Shown here in pieces: positions 46,715 to 58,904 of a stretch of DNA of 64,000 nucleotides (within the stretch, counting starts at the first letter, position 1; each line of letters begins with the position of its first letter). The notes beneath the pieces are model-generated. The model saw only the letters and a list, made by a program, of their open reading frames with translations, did no database searches and was not told the DNA's origin. A program made the position numbers and the translations under genes. Source of the DNA: Bettongia penicillata ogilbyi (lineage: Eukaryota > Chordata > Mammalia > Diprotodontia > Potoroidae); assembly GCA_023548195.1 (NCBI GenBank), contig JAJHZJ010000531.1, forward strand, positions 9,287,900 through 9,351,899. The letters run 5' to 3'.

Positions 46715-46915
46715 ATATGCAATTAATTAACCAATGAATATTGTTAAGCCCCTACTAAGTGCAGGCACCGTATGAAACACTAAGGATAGAAAAATTGTTA
46801 AAAGGCAAACCCTGCCCTCAAGGATCTTACAATACAAAACAAGCTATGTACAGGATAATTAGGAAATAATTAACAGAGAGAAAACACTAGAATTAAGAAG
46901 AATAATAGTAGTATG
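46715..46915 (+). mobile_element. ancient interspersed repeat
   Basis: Same family as 45190-45565: cccctactaagtgcaggcac, then aaaccctgccctcaaggatc and aacagagagaaaacactaga. Confidence 0.55.
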
Positions 46916-47655
46916 TAATTGTCATTCTCTGATAACCATTTTTTTCAAGTAAAATTGTGATTTTTTTCTGTGCGATCATGACAATACTGCTTCCATGGAC
47001 ATCACCTTCCTCTGAATCAAGCAATACGTTTTATCTCAAATGTATTTGTGACTACCTATTCAACATTCATAAAAAACAAAATGTACTTTTCTGACTGCAT
47101 CTTGTTGGTAATGTCATTGTGTTAATCTCTTACTTATGAGGAGGGCATCCCCTTTATTCATGTCTTTGTCTCCATACCCTATTACTGATTCCTTAGAATT
47201 CAGTCTCTAATACACCAACTCTAAAGCTATCCTTTAGATTCATTTTCACTTCTGTGTCCATTCAGGCCACAATTGTAAGAGATGATATTTGTGCTCATTC
47301 AGTTGTGTTGTGCTATTTGAGATGTTTATTCATTTATATTATTTATTAACAGAAGGCTTACCTCTGTTCTCTTAACATTTCATCATTACAAATAGGAAAA
47401 TTTTGCCTATAGTTCAAACTTGAACACATTTTCTCTAAGCTTGTATCTTCAGAAATGTGTGATTCCCTTATAATGATTCTTTAGCCCAATCATAGGAAAA
47501 TGCTCTAAAGCTTGATAACAAGTGAGTCCCATTAGGCAAAACATCCATGATCTTGTGTCCACTAACTTTTCAAAACCTGACAGAATTTGTGGAAGACCTA
47601 TGTCAACTTTTTATTGGAAAAGGAGCAAAAAGGTATCATTTCTCTCAAAGGAATA
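46916..47655. other. no recognised feature
   Basis: AT-rich, no gene or named repeat. Confidence 0.5.
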
Positions 47656-47659
47656 TAGG

Positions 47660-47865
47660 TTTAGTTCTTGAATAGACCTTAGAAGTCATCTAGTTTAAAT
47701 GTTTCATTTTCCAGATAAGAAATTACAGAAAAGCAAGGATTATAGAATCAAAGTTCTGAAGATGGAAGGGAACTCATAAATTGCCTACTCTAACTCCCTC
47801 ATTTTATAGATCAGGAAACCGAGACCCAGGGTGATAAACAGCAGAGCTAAATTAGGAACTTCAGG
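47660..47865 (+). mobile_element. MIR-related repeat
   Basis: Contains accttagaagtcatctagtt and, downstream, catttta then tagatcaggaaaccgagacc. These are typical of an old mammalian SINE-like repeat; the orientation is tentative. Confidence 0.5.
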
Positions 47866-48779
47866 TTCTAACCCTAATCTAACTCTTTTTGTACCATATT
47901 TTCTTTTAGTTTTCCTCAAAATATTCTGTGGTTGTTAGCTTTTCCTTAGAAACATACTATAGTATATTGCATGCCTTTCCCCCAGAAGTATTCTACTAAT
48001 GTACATTTTTGCAATGAGTGAAATTTTTGCCAGTCCATAACTCCACGTACTTCCAAAGATTTTTACTTTCTCATTGTATATTTAAAGTTCAATATCATTA
48101 CTGATCTATATGAAAAATTATAACCTAGATGAGTGCAGAGTTCTTCTGATACTTCATAGGATTTTGGTGAACACCTTTACATTGTTATGTACCTTCAGTA
48201 TGCAAGCCTCCAAAAGTAGAGTACTGAAAGAATTCCTGGGAGTAGACCCGATTTGAGTATCACATTATCTTACTTAAATCTCACCATTGAATAAACAGAT
48301 GGAGATTGAAGTTGTTGGAAGATATAAATGCCACCTTCAATTTTTTGATACAAGCATAGAAATGTGTGCCTGCTACTCTTGCCTAGAACATTTTTGGTGG
48401 ACAGATGTATTCTCAGATCCAGTCTATTTATTAAAGAATAGTCTCAGCACTCTTTTTCAATTTTAATCACTGTGTCAATTTTCAAAGGGCAGCTCTCATT
48501 GCATAACCATTTGGAAGTTATAAAGCTGAAAGGTCAGTGTATAGACAAGACAAAAGATAACACGGCACCAGCTGGCATAGTCTTCCATGAGCAAACTTTC
48601 CCCGCCCAATCAGCTCAGACCAAAACTACGCTAATTCCAAGACACTGGAATTCCAAAGCTTTGCATTTTACAGGCTATTTCTTCTTGTCCATCGAGATAC
48701 TTCTATTCATTGTTGGTTGCTCAACTATTTTCAAGATGGAATACAATATGGAATTCAGTACCACATTTAGCTGTAGACA
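47866..48779. other. no recognised feature; one unplaced open frame
   Basis: The frame at 48472-48834 (120 codons, plus) is among the longest outside repeats. It shows no known domain apart from a hydrophobic stretch (YFFLSIEILLFIVGC), and its end runs into a SINE. I consider it fortuitous. Confidence 0.4.
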
Positions 48780-48990
48780 TCTAGATGTTCTAGTGAATAG
48801 AGTGCTGGATGTGAAGTCAGGAAGGCCTGACTGAATCATTTTTTTATCTGTCTGACCTAACCACTCTGTGACTCAGTTTCCTTTAAATGTAAAACAAAAG
48901 ATTGAACTCCATGACTTCCATGACTTCCAAGTTTCCTTCCAGTTCTAAATTTATGAGGTCATGATTCCTATAATAATTACTCTACATTTT
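48780..48990 (+). mobile_element. MIR-related SINE
   Basis: Head region tctagtgaatagagtgctgg then atgtgaagtcaggaag, with tail-like ccttccagttctaaatttat. Confidence 0.7.
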
Positions 48991-49089
48991 CATAGGATTT
49001 AAAATTGTCAGAAGCCTTCCAACAATATATCCAAATCCAGCAAGATGAGAATGGACAAACATAGTAGCTCTCTTGAAATATTTGGGAGA

Positions 49090-49318
49090 TGGAAGAAAAC
49101 ATCACTTATTAATGACTCACCATGTGTCATTCAATCTTCATGACAACTCTGTGAGTTAGATACTATTATCACTCCCATTTATAGTTGAAAAAACTGAAGC
49201 AAACAGCTTTTTAATGACTCGTCCAGTGTAACATAACTAGTGAGTGTCTGAGGTCAGATTTGAACTTGGGTCTCTCTGAAACCAGGCCCAGCACTTTATC
49301 CATTATCCCACCTGTCTA
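49090..49318 (-). mobile_element. MIR-type SINE
   Basis: Minus strand: cttcatgacaactctgtgag, taactagtgagtgtctgagg then tcagatttgaacttggg, and head cagcactttatccattatcc. Confidence 0.8.
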
Positions 49319-49324
49319 GATATC

Positions 49325-49985
49325 TACTTCTAGACCATATTGTAAAAGGGATTTCTGAGCTAGCATTGATTGCCCTCTTGGTACTCTGAACTCCTTTACA
49401 CATTTGTGACCCGATGACTACGTGTCTAAATAATTGATTTCCAAACTACCTTCCAGCTTGTGTGACTTTAGATACTATTCCATTGAAACTCTCATCTGTA
49501 TTTAGCCAAGTACATTCATATAAAATTCTGTCCTTAAAGGAGAATACAAGTAAGACAGGGACCTTCAGGGAACAATTAAGTCCATATTACAGGGTAGCTA
49601 TAGATAAGTAAAACGTCTGTAGATACATTGGCAAGGCTTTCATTTATACCATAAGTACCCTTCTAAGTAACAAAATTATTTAATGTGGATGTTACAGGCA
49701 AACAGATTTATATGTGAGGCTTTATGAAAGAGGATAATAAGCAAAACATGAGAAAGTATCTAAAAATTCATACTGTCTACCATACACTGAATCAAGTAAG
49801 ATGTTATTGCAACTGGAGACTTTGAAATAATAGTCCAAAGTACCTTTTAAGTAACAATGATAATACTTTTATAAAAGCCATATACACATATATCATATAC
49901 ACTTTGATGAAGGTATGAGATGACAACATGATTTTGCAAATACTGTACTACAGCAGAACAAATCTTTAAAATCACACAATTGACT
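49325..49985. other. no recognised element; holds one copy of a 56-bp direct repeat
   Basis: Segment 49715-49770 (tgaggctttatgaaagagga onward) is repeated at 51010-51065 with about five differences and one indel. The remaining sequence is AT-rich without a recognised repeat. Confidence 0.55.
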
Positions 49986-49989
49986 GAAA

Positions 49990-50880
49990 GGTTCTGATAA
50001 TAGGAGATTCCACTGTGTTTATTGGGAATTGCCTATAAAAAAGGATTTGATTCTGTTGAATCAAATGCCAATTTATAAAGGGTTCTCCTCCAACAAATGT
50101 CTCCCATGGATATGGCAATGTCATGGAAGATTCTTTGAAGCCTTATCAAAAGAGAAAACTTCATTCAATGGCCCTCAAAGGGGGTATATATTCATCAAAG
50201 ATATATGCCACTCTAATAGCAGATTCCAGCATAGAGTTCACACAGATTAGGAATTTCCCATTGATTGTAAGGCCCTCAGGATGTTTATCTTTGTTGATGA
50301 TATTAATGAATTGTGTCATTCCATGAAATTGCAGAACCATGTAAATGTGATCGATAACCATACAAAAAATTATGTCTAATTATCCACACAGAAAAACTGA
50401 GTTAATGAAGAATACTTATTTTCCAACTTAAACTACACAGTTAACTAACCAACCTGCTGAACTTCTTAGTGCAATTATATTGGACAGACACTCTAGGTAG
50501 ATAATAAACTGGGCTCAAAATTAAACAAGATGAGTAGAGTGGTATATATTGCCTTCAGAAAACTGTGCCCTTTTCAATAACCTCAACCTTCTTGAGAGAC
50601 CCATTCTTTTAACATCAGTATTCTCTGAGGGATGTTGTAGGGCTGTGTGAAATACCAGTCTCTGAAAGTTTCAGATCACCCAAAGGGAAATGGAGAGGCC
50701 CTTGGGACCATGAGGAGATGCTATCATTATGAAGAGGCCATGATCTTTCAATTCTGTTGTATTCTCAACTGCTCTGAGAGTCAATATACCTTCCTGTTTG
50801 GAAGTTGCAGAGGGGAACTATTCACCTGCATGAATGTTGTGTTCTTAGTAATCTTTTTTTGATGACTGAGTAAACTTCTT
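49990..50880 (+). mobile_element. RTE LINE fragment, reverse transcriptase region
   Basis: Shifted plus-strand frames give AYKKGFDSVESNA, resembling the RTE motif AYKKAFDSVEHNA, and further on RMFIFVDDI (about 50280-50306), where the catalytic Y/F-x-DD of the RT palm is kept as FVDD. Around 50670-50700, tttcagatcacccaaaggga then aatggagaggcc resembles the conserved VTQRAMER segment that follows the RT domain. Many stops and frameshifts; inactive. Confidence 0.65.
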
Positions 50881-51009
50881 TTTAGTAAATATTTCATGAT
50901 CTTATAAAGTCTCATTACATTCCAATTCCAAGCTTGAACTATAGGCTGAACTCAGGTAGACCTATCCCCAAATAATAAGTAATTAATGTTCAGTGAAATT
51001 AATTATTCT

Positions 51010-51065
51010 TGAGGCTTTATGAAAGAGGATAGTAAGTAAAATATGAGAAAACATCTCAAATTCAT
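51010..51065 (+). repeat. 56-bp direct repeat, second copy
   Basis: Matches 49715-49770. The pair brackets the RTE fragment. Confidence 0.7.
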
Positions 51066-51099
51066 GCCATATGATTACTTTTTTCGTAGGAATAAAACA

Positions 51100-51270
51100 T
51101 TTATTATTCAGTCAGTTCAGTTCTGTCCAAGTTGTTGTGACCCCTTTTGGTTTTCTTAGCAAAGATACTGGAAAGATTTTCCATTTCCTTCTCCAGAACA
51201 TTTTACAGATGAGGAAACTGAGGTAAACAGGGTTAAATGATTTACCCAGGATCACACAGCTAGTAAGAGA
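51100..51270 (-). mobile_element. Mar1-type CORE-SINE
   Basis: Tail tcagttctgtccaagttgtt then gtgacccc, then ttccatttccttctccagaa and gatgaggaaactgaggtaaa. Minus strand. Bases 51275-51905 hold nothing recognised. Confidence 0.83.
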
Positions 51271-51909
51271 AATTATTATTTTCTGTTATACTAATAACAA
51301 GTTATTAAATTAGAATTAAGGATTTTTCCTCTTTATTTCCTCATTTGGGGATAAGCCCCTGTAGACCATTCAATCGGTCTATGTAGGACATTAATGATAG
51401 ATGAGATTGCCCAAATCCTTTGATACATGCTCTGTGATCTTGGAGAGTGACCCCAACCAACTAGAAAAATTTACTTCTGTTTAGAGTGTAAAATGAATCT
51501 AATTTAGGTGAATTATTACTCTTAGGAAATAAGGTTATGTGATTTTATCCCTCCATTGGAGTTTAGGGTAATCCAACTTATGAAGGAAAAAACCAAGCAG
51601 AGTGGTCTGAGTAGAGATGGATTCCTTTTTCCAAATTGCTAGAGGCAGCTAAGTCTCATGATCAAGAAGACTCTTAGCCCACCTCCTTATTAATACGTCC
51701 ACCATCTTATTTATTATTCACCAAACAGCTTGATTTTCACCTGTCAGGGGCATCTTCTTTTCCAAAGGTATTTAAACATTCTTTGATCTTCATGGTTTTG
51801 TCTTCGGTTACAAAGAGAGATTATTGACCATCAATTTATTGCCAGTTAGCCTAATTAATAAATTGATAATTTCCCAGAAACTCTGTCTCTTGGGTTTTTC
51901 ATTAGTCTT

Positions 51910-51998
51910 GCTAGTAAGTATTTAAGGCCTATTTTGAACTCAGGTCCTTCAGACTCCAGGCCTGGTGCTCTATGTACTGTGCCTCCTAGCTGCCCATG
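51910..51998 (-). mobile_element. CORE-SINE head fragment
   Basis: ttttgaactcaggtccttca then gactccaggcctggtgctct, ending cctcctagctgccca. Minus strand. Confidence 0.75.
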
Positions 51999-51999
51999 A

Positions 52000-53485
52000 T
52001 ACTACTATTTCTGGATAAAAAACTGTTCTTACTCTCTGGAAAAATCTATTCATTTGTCTTAAATAATTCTAACTAGTTGCCATACAATATATTGCTAAAT
52101 GTATACATTTCATGCAAGATGCCTATAAATATCTAATCATCTTCTATTTCCTAGATAGAATGTTGAATATTTATGGAATGTATCTTGTAAATGCAACTTA
52201 CTTGAAAGACAGCCTAAATCAGAAGGAAGGAGGACAGAGGGACCCAAGAACAAAGTCCAGGGCAACATTCACCTAGACATAAGCAATATATTGAGGATTA
52301 GAATACTTTTTACAAGTAACCAGACAGGTAGAATCACATAAGAAGAGGCAATGGAATATAAGCTCCATATGCTGATCCCAGTAGGTATTTGCTAAATATT
52401 TACCGAATTGAAGAAAGGTTGCTTGATCAGAGGAGGTATCTCTATGGCAGTAAGTGATTCAAAAAATGTAAGGAAAGTGAGAAAAAAATAGTATGACTAA
52501 AGTTGTTAAATTTTCTTAATAAATAACTGGCCACATACAGAGTTGAAAAAAGTAGGATAAAGATGTCTATATTTATATGCAATCTTTGGCACATGATACA
52601 GTAACTTGAGATTATCATTTTTCTTTAGAAGCAGAACTATACAGAGGGTAATAGGCTCTTCTTCTGCTTTTGATGCATGTGAAATAAATTTTAGTGTAGC
52701 GTAATTCAATCAAGTATTATTTATGGTAAAATATTAAAATTATTCTCTATATAATTATACTAATTATAATTTCACTCATATTTTATACTACTTCAGAGTG
52801 AACTTATTTGACATTATTTTCTTCTAAAACATCTTTATAAATGCATTTATAGAAGATTTCTTTTCCCCAGCCATTTGGCAACACTATCCTCATAACCACT
52901 TTCATATGGTAATAGTTAGATTTGTTTTACTAAGTCTTTCTCAGCCAACTTTTTATGCTTAACTCTGGCAAAAGTTTATAATTGTGTCACTTAATTGCTT
53001 CCATTTCAATATGTGAATAATAGCGTGTACTTTTTGTAAATACCAGTGGGCTTCACTTGGAATACTTCATCTGATTCTCACAAAGATCTTGCGAAACAGA
53101 CGATGAAGAACAACGATGATAACTTCAGAATATAATTTTATATCTATACCATAGGGAGGGGAAGATGTAATGGGCAGAGTAAAGGAATGCTGGCTAGAGT
53201 GATGTACACTGAGGGTTTTATGCGATCTGAGATGACTATAGGATGCATAAAGATCTGGCAGAAATCCAGCAATTCTGGCCAATTGAGTTAATCTAACATC
53301 ACTAATTGGGTTAACATTACAGCCTGTTGCGTAAATGCTCTTAGAAACCTAAGAAACATGACAGTATTAAAGAATACATGAAGAGAAGTAGTATACAAGA
53401 AGACTAGAAAGGAGAAGTGTCAATAAATAGAGTTTATGTTAAGTCCTAGAGGACAAACACAGATCTTAAACTTCATTTATTAAAT
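52000..53485. other. no recognised feature
   Basis: AT-rich. A short L2-like end (cagtaggtatttgctaaata at about 52381) is possible. The frames at 52506-52709 and 53067-53282 (minus) show no known motif. Confidence 0.5.
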
Positions 53486-53507
53486 GAATGAATGAATGAA
53501 TGAATGA
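53486..53507 (+). repeat. (GAAT)n
   Basis: About five GAAT units. Confidence 0.9.
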
Positions 53508-53662
53508 GGTCCTTTAAGAAAGAGTTTTTCATTTATCTACAAAAAAACCCCACATAGACCATGATCTTTTAATATTCTTTTCAGTACTATGAGTCCATGA
53601 TTTTATAATTTGGAAAGGGTGGAAAATCACATGATTTAATTTCAGCTACAGTGAATATGGAG

Positions 53663-53663
53663 T

Positions 53664-53753
<90 letters not shown>
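53663..53753 (+). repeat. (CT)n microsatellite
   Basis: Uninterrupted CT array of about 90 bases. Confidence 0.97.
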
Positions 53754-53756
<3 letters not shown>

Positions 53757-53829
53757 TTTAACTTTCATCCAGATTCTTGATTTAGTCAATATAAGACGCT
53801 CCAGGGATGACACTGCTTCTGTCAATGCA

Positions 53830-53970
53830 GATGAGCCACTCTTCAGTTCTTTGAGAATTGCTTGAGGCACAGAAAGATTAAATGACTTGCTCAGGATGAC
53901 CTTTCCACCCAGGATCATCCTTCCATCGTGTTGGAAGTGGGGCTCAAACCCTAATCTTTCTAATTCATGG
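53830..53970 (-). mobile_element. MIR-type remnant
   Basis: aaatgacttgctcaggatga and agtggggctcaaaccctaat match the MIR core on the minus strand. Weak. Bases 53975-54560 hold nothing recognised. Confidence 0.45.
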
Positions 53971-54564
53971 ATACCTCTTTTCCCCCCTAATAACAAATGG
54001 CAAAGCCTGGCTCACCAGATCCATTCAATAAGCATTTTTATCCCCATCAGGCATGGTGTCATGTTTGTATTTAGTTAAATACTTTTGTTTATAAGAATGA
54101 GTTCATAAGTTAATGTCAGACTGGGATTCTGGCCATAATATTGGAATTCCCTAACTCTCCCAAGAATTGCTTCAACTTGGAAGAAATACATCTGAAACAG
54201 GATATATGCAAGTTTCTTGAGAAAAGTATAGTTGATGACATGAAAAAACTTGGGGTGGGAAAGTAGCAGATTTTTCTCCAAGGAAATCATAAATATATTT
54301 CTAGCTCCATCTGATACTAGCTTTACAGTTTCTTTTCCAGTTCCATCATATTCCAATATTACCTTTTTATTTTTTCATTAAGATAATATGGTTGCCATAT
54401 TATTAGTTTCACTTAAATTTTACGTCATCAGAGAAAACCTCTGCCTGAGTGAGGGTAAAGTGTAAATGTTTATAATGTAAAAAACAAAATATATCAATAA
54501 AACTTTTTTGAAGATATTTTAGTATTTTTTTTACAATGAATCTGAGGCAGAATGAAATTAATAT

Positions 54565-54830
54565 AGCACCTAAGGAGGCGGCTAGATGACTCAGTAGATA
54601 GAACACTATTGCCTAAAGACAGAAAGACCTGAGTTTAAAGCCAGCATCAGACATTTAATAACTGTGTGACACTGGGCAAGAAACTTACCTAAATGCGCTG
54701 GAGAATGAAATGGAAAACTGCTCCTGTATCATTTCTAAGAAAAATTCATGGGCTGTATTGTTTGTGCTGTGGTTCACAGGGTCAGAAGAGTTGGACATAC
54801 CTGAACAACTCAACAACGACAATAACATTG
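54565..54830 (+). mobile_element. Mar1-type CORE-SINE
   Basis: Head ggcggctagatgactcagta, core gtgacactgggcaagaaact, then cgctggagaatgaaatgg and tail cagaagagttggacatacct then gaacaactcaacaac. Confidence 0.87.
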
Positions 54831-54834
54831 CATC

Positions 54835-55104
54835 TAAGTATACTGTATTCAAGTTGCTTCTTACCCTGTGTAGTAACATTTTTCTAGTATAACACTTGGA
54901 CTTGTAAGCCCAGTAGATTGATTGCTATGAAGTGTTTAAATTCTAAATTTGGATAAATCATCCTTTTTTCCTCTGTGACCACATCTCATCCCATCTCTCC
55001 AAATGCATTTTCAGTTGCTCACCTATTTTTTTTCTTTTTTTATTTTCCCCTCCCCCTGAAAAATGCCTCTTACTTATGTTGGTGTTTTATTTCCCTGTTA
55101 AAAA
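54835..55104. other. no recognised feature
   Basis: AT-rich spacer upstream of an L1 fragment. Confidence 0.5.
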
Positions 55105-55480
55105 TGATGGAAGGGATAGATTTCAGAGAAACCTTCAAAGACTTGTATAAACTGAGGCCAAGTGGAATGAGCAGAACCAGGAAAATGATTTCAACAGTGG
55201 CAACAAAATTGTAAAGATAGACTGCTTTGAAAGACTTAGGAGCTCTGATCAATGAAATCATTAACCATGTCCCTAGTGGAGTGATTATGAATGATCTGCC
55301 TGCTCACAGAAGGATGATGGAACTAAGGTGATAATGAGACATACATTTCTGGACATGATAAGAAAGTGAATGAGTTTTGTTTTACAAGACATTAAAAAGA
55401 TTACTTTTTCATCTTTTAAATTGGAAGATGAGGTAGATTTGGAGCAGAGATAAAAGCTAGTTGTGGTATTCCCACAAATC
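55105..55480 (+). mobile_element. old L1 ORF2 C-terminal / 3' UTR fragment
   Basis: atggaagggatagatttcag, gtggaatgagcagaaccagg then aaaatgat, tgaaagacttaggagctctg then atcaatg, and tgagacatacatttctggac. Same type as 36085-36600. Confidence 0.7.
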
Positions 55481-55484
55481 AAGG

Positions 55485-55774
55485 GATTCATTTTGGTCAC
55501 TTAGTGCCTTTTGAGTGTACTCCAGTCCTGATTTTATACTATAGCAAACCAGCCAGTCATCTTTTCACCACATGGTAAACAGAGCAGGATTAATTATAAA
55601 CTCTCTTCTCATGCTCCAAATCAGGAAGCAAGGTCTTCCAGTACACCCTCACCACTTTGTGGAAATGCATCGCCAAACTCTTCCACATGGAAACTGCATT
55701 AGCCAATTATATTGTACATGTTCAACACTACCTCTTACATACATATGTGTCTATATGTAATAGTGTGAGTATGG
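55485..55774. other. no recognised feature
   Basis: No repeat or gene recognised. Confidence 0.45.
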
Positions 55775-55925
55775 CAACAGTGTTGTGTAGTAAATAGAGA
55801 GCCAGTTTCAGAGTCAGACCTGGCTTGGGTTCAAGGCCCATCTCTGACACATATTGGTGGTACATTCCTGGGCAAGTAACTTCATCTCTCAGTTTTCTAG
55901 ACACTCTCTAAATAGTTTCAAAACA
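55775..55925 (+). mobile_element. CORE-SINE-like element
   Basis: gttgtgtagtaaatagagag, cagagtcagacctggcttgg then gttcaagg, and attcctgggcaagtaacttc. Confidence 0.78.
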
Positions 55926-56009
55926 ATTGCTCATATACATCGATTCAGGAGATTTCCTTAGAGAGTTGCCTACATCCACAAAAACAATAGAAATCTTAAG
56001 TTTGGAAAT

Positions 56010-56215
56010 TTATGTGTATGTAAATACACATACATATATTCACACACACATATATATCATATGTTTGTGCAATACATATGTATATATATATGCCATATGT
56101 TTGTATTTGTATTCATATAAAGATATATATACATATATAAACATATATATTACAAACATTATATTATATATTATATGTCATATATGTATATATATATATG
56201 TATACATATATTAAT
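56010..56215 (+). repeat. TA/CA-rich low complexity
   Basis: Interrupted ATATAC and TACATATG units. Tyr/Ile-rich frame is an artefact. Confidence 0.9.
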
Positions 56216-56239
56216 TGAACCTGATCTCTTTCTTGAAAT

Positions 56240-57250
56240 TTAATACCCCATCAAAAATGTCTACTAGACATCTCTACCTGGATTTTTCATCATCATGTAA
56301 TTCAGTATGTCCATCTAATTATTTTTACCCTTAAATCAATGCCTCCACTAACTTCTTTGTTCCCATTTTCCACCCTACCCCCAGTGGCCACTGCTAACCT
56401 TAGCAACTCAAATTGTAACATCAACTTCACCTTTGGATGTGCCCTCTACCTCCTTCATCCCAAATCAGTTGCCATATTTGTCAGTTTTATATTTACAACA
56501 TATTTCGTATTCGTCCCCTTCTCTCTACTCACAAGGTCAACCCTCCTTTATCGCCTATCTCCTCAGTTATTTTATTAGCCTCCTAATTAATCTCTTCTTC
56601 CAGTTGCTCTGGTCTCCAGTAACTGTGGGAGCATTCTCTCCACTTTACTTTCTCCTCCCCCCATTCCCAGACCCCATTCTAACTCTTTCTATTTTCTTTT
56701 CCCTTTCTCCTATCTCAGACTTCATGGCGCCTGAATGAAGAAACCAGCAGGAACCTTTCTCTTCCAGTATTGATGCTAATCTTTTCCTCCCTTTCTCCCT
56801 CTAGGTTAAACCTTCTATTCACAATCATGTGAAAAGGAACCCAGAATGCTCACTCATTTGAGCTTTCTGGTCTGCTTTCTTCTTCCCAATGGTACTCCCC
56901 TGGCCCCCTCTAGACTTTTGCCCTGCAAAATGGAAATGACTGCTAACACTGCTTGGGTGAGTTGAGAATCATGAACTATAATCACTCAAGACTTACCATC
57001 TGCCCTACCAAGCCATCCTAAAATTCTCTGGGCCTTACCATCTGCCCTGTTGCTACACCTTCCAGACCATCAGACACTGACATCTGCCTACTAATGCACT
57101 GTTAGTACAACTGGGTCTTGCTATCCACCCTATTGAACTTTCATATATCTTATCTCCCCAGTTAGATTGTGAACTCTTTAAAAGGAAGAATTCTCTCATT
57201 TTTTCTATTTGTATCCCCAGGATTTAATGCAGTGCACATAAAAATAACAA
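56240..57250 (+). mobile_element. L2-type LINE, RT C-terminus to 3' end
   Basis: Starts with tctactagacatctctacct then ggatt, then ttcagtatgtccatc, typical of the L2/CR1 region after the RT core, passes tattttattagcctcctaat (usual cagcctcctaactg), and ends with ttgtatccccaggatttaat. Coding sense is lost. Confidence 0.7.
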
Positions 57251-57269
57251 CAAATCTTTTTAAAGAATG

Positions 57270-57690
57270 TTTGGTTATTCATTCATTCAGCCCCTCCTCT
57301 ACAAAACTGTCCAAATAATTTCTACTGGGCACTATGTCCTATCCCTTCTGAAAAACTGGCTTATTTCCTCCTTCTTACACTTGGCATTCCATTTACCTTC
57401 TTGGAGCTTTTGTGTGGACTGTCCCCTCAAGTCTACAATGCATTTCCTACTCACCCCTGCCTTGTAGAGTTCTTTCCTTTTAGTGTTAGTTCAAATCTAT
57501 CTCTGATAAGAGGGCTGTCTCCATTCTCATAAGGTGCTCACTCCCCCTCTTAATAATTTTACATGCTTTTGATATTTAACTGAGTTCATATGCAAAATTA
57601 AAGTATAGATTTCTAGTGCTGAGCACAAGATGAGTGCTTAAGATCTAGTAGACACTAAATAAAAGATTGATGAATTAATAAATATTCAGT
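57270..57690 (+). mobile_element. L2-type LINE 3' part
   Basis: ttggcattccatttaccttc and tgttagttcaaatctatctc with the end gtagacactaaataaaagat. A second, overlapping-in-family L2 piece directly after the first. Bases 57691-58115 hold nothing recognised. Confidence 0.65.
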
Positions 57691-58119
57691 CTTTCTTTAT
57701 GTCCTGGTTCCTTTGCAAAGGTTTCAAATGGATTCAGTTCATGCTGGCTTGAGAGATCCCATTGTTAAACTTTTAATATGAACATTTATACCTCTGATGT
57801 GAGCATATGCTATAAACTAGGGCTTTACTTACTGTGTTGTTGATTCTAGAATTGAGAAAGTGATGGAGAAAATGTCAGTACTACAGATCAAAATGAAAAG
57901 TATATAGTGCATGCACTTTCCTCCCATTTTTTTTTGTAAAGCAAGTCTTTAACCACTTAACAGCAAACACTTGATCCTTCTCTGCTTGCAACTATGGTCA
58001 GGACTACTTCATTCAAAAAAAAAAGAAAAAGAAGGAGAAAAAAAAACTCTTATACTGTTCTCTTATTGTATAGAAAACAAAGGTATTTCCTCATATTGCT
58101 ATCCTAACCTCCCTTCTTT

Positions 58120-58545
58120 GCCAAATGCCTAAAAAGAGTTGTCCATTCACTGTCTCTACTTCCTGAGCATCCAATCAAAGTAGAAACTCCAGAAATTTGT
58201 CTTCTATCTTATCATTGTACTATCTACTGCTCTCTCCAAAGAGATCAATTAAATCTTCATTGAAAATTCACTTGTCTTTCCTTAGACTTCATTTTCTCGA
58301 ACTTTTCTTCAGTATTTAACACTGTTTATCCCTCCTTCCTTGATATTCTCTCTTTTTAAACTGTTTTTGCTCTATTTTCTCTTCATATTTTTGCTGATAG
58401 CTTTTTTCTTGGTCATATGGTTTCTCTTCCTCCCCTTATCTTCTAAATGTGAATATCACCCAAGACTCTGTCCTCTGTACTCTTCTCATGCTTCTCTACT
58501 ATTCAGGCAGTTTCAGTTGGGCAATGCAGCTCCTTCCTTTCCTTG
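58120..58545 (+). mobile_element. L2-type LINE, RT region
   Basis: gttgtccattcactgtctct then acttcctgagc, ccttgatattctctcttttt, and caagactctgtcctctgtac then tcttctc match the conserved L2 RT stretch. Interrupted by the TTCC array at its end. Confidence 0.65.
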
Positions 58546-58548
58546 TTC

Positions 58549-58737
58549 TTTCCTTCCTTCCTTCCTTCCTTCCTTCCTTCCTTCCTTCCTTCCTTCCTTC
58601 CTTCCTTCCTTCCTTCCTTCCTTCCTTCCTTCCTTCCTTCCTTCCTTCCTTCCTTCCTTCCTTCCTTCCTTCCTTCCTTCCTTCCTTCCTTCCTTCCTTC
58701 CTTCCTTCCTTCCTTCCTTCCTTCCTTCCTTCCTTCC
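58549..58737 (+). repeat. (TTCC)n tetranucleotide array
   Basis: About 47 uninterrupted TTCC units (189 bases). All long Phe/Leu/Pro/Ser frames on the plus strand and Lys/Glu/Gly/Arg frames on the minus strand here are artefacts. Confidence 0.98.
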
Positions 58738-58904
58738 CTCCTCTCCTCTTCTGTCCCTCTGTCCACATAAGGAATCAGTCCTTACCTGGGGGTGCTCTGC
58801 TCAAAGAAATACAAATTTTGATCACTGAAACCTCTGAAAATATCTTGGTTTATGGGTTAGATATTTTTAAGAACTATACCTTAAACCCAAATCACTCTAA
58901 CTCT

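Noticed and set aside
48472..48834. A 120-codon frame as a possible small host gene
   Set aside because: No domain, no start context or splice evidence, and its end lies in a SINE. Kept only as an unplaced frame.
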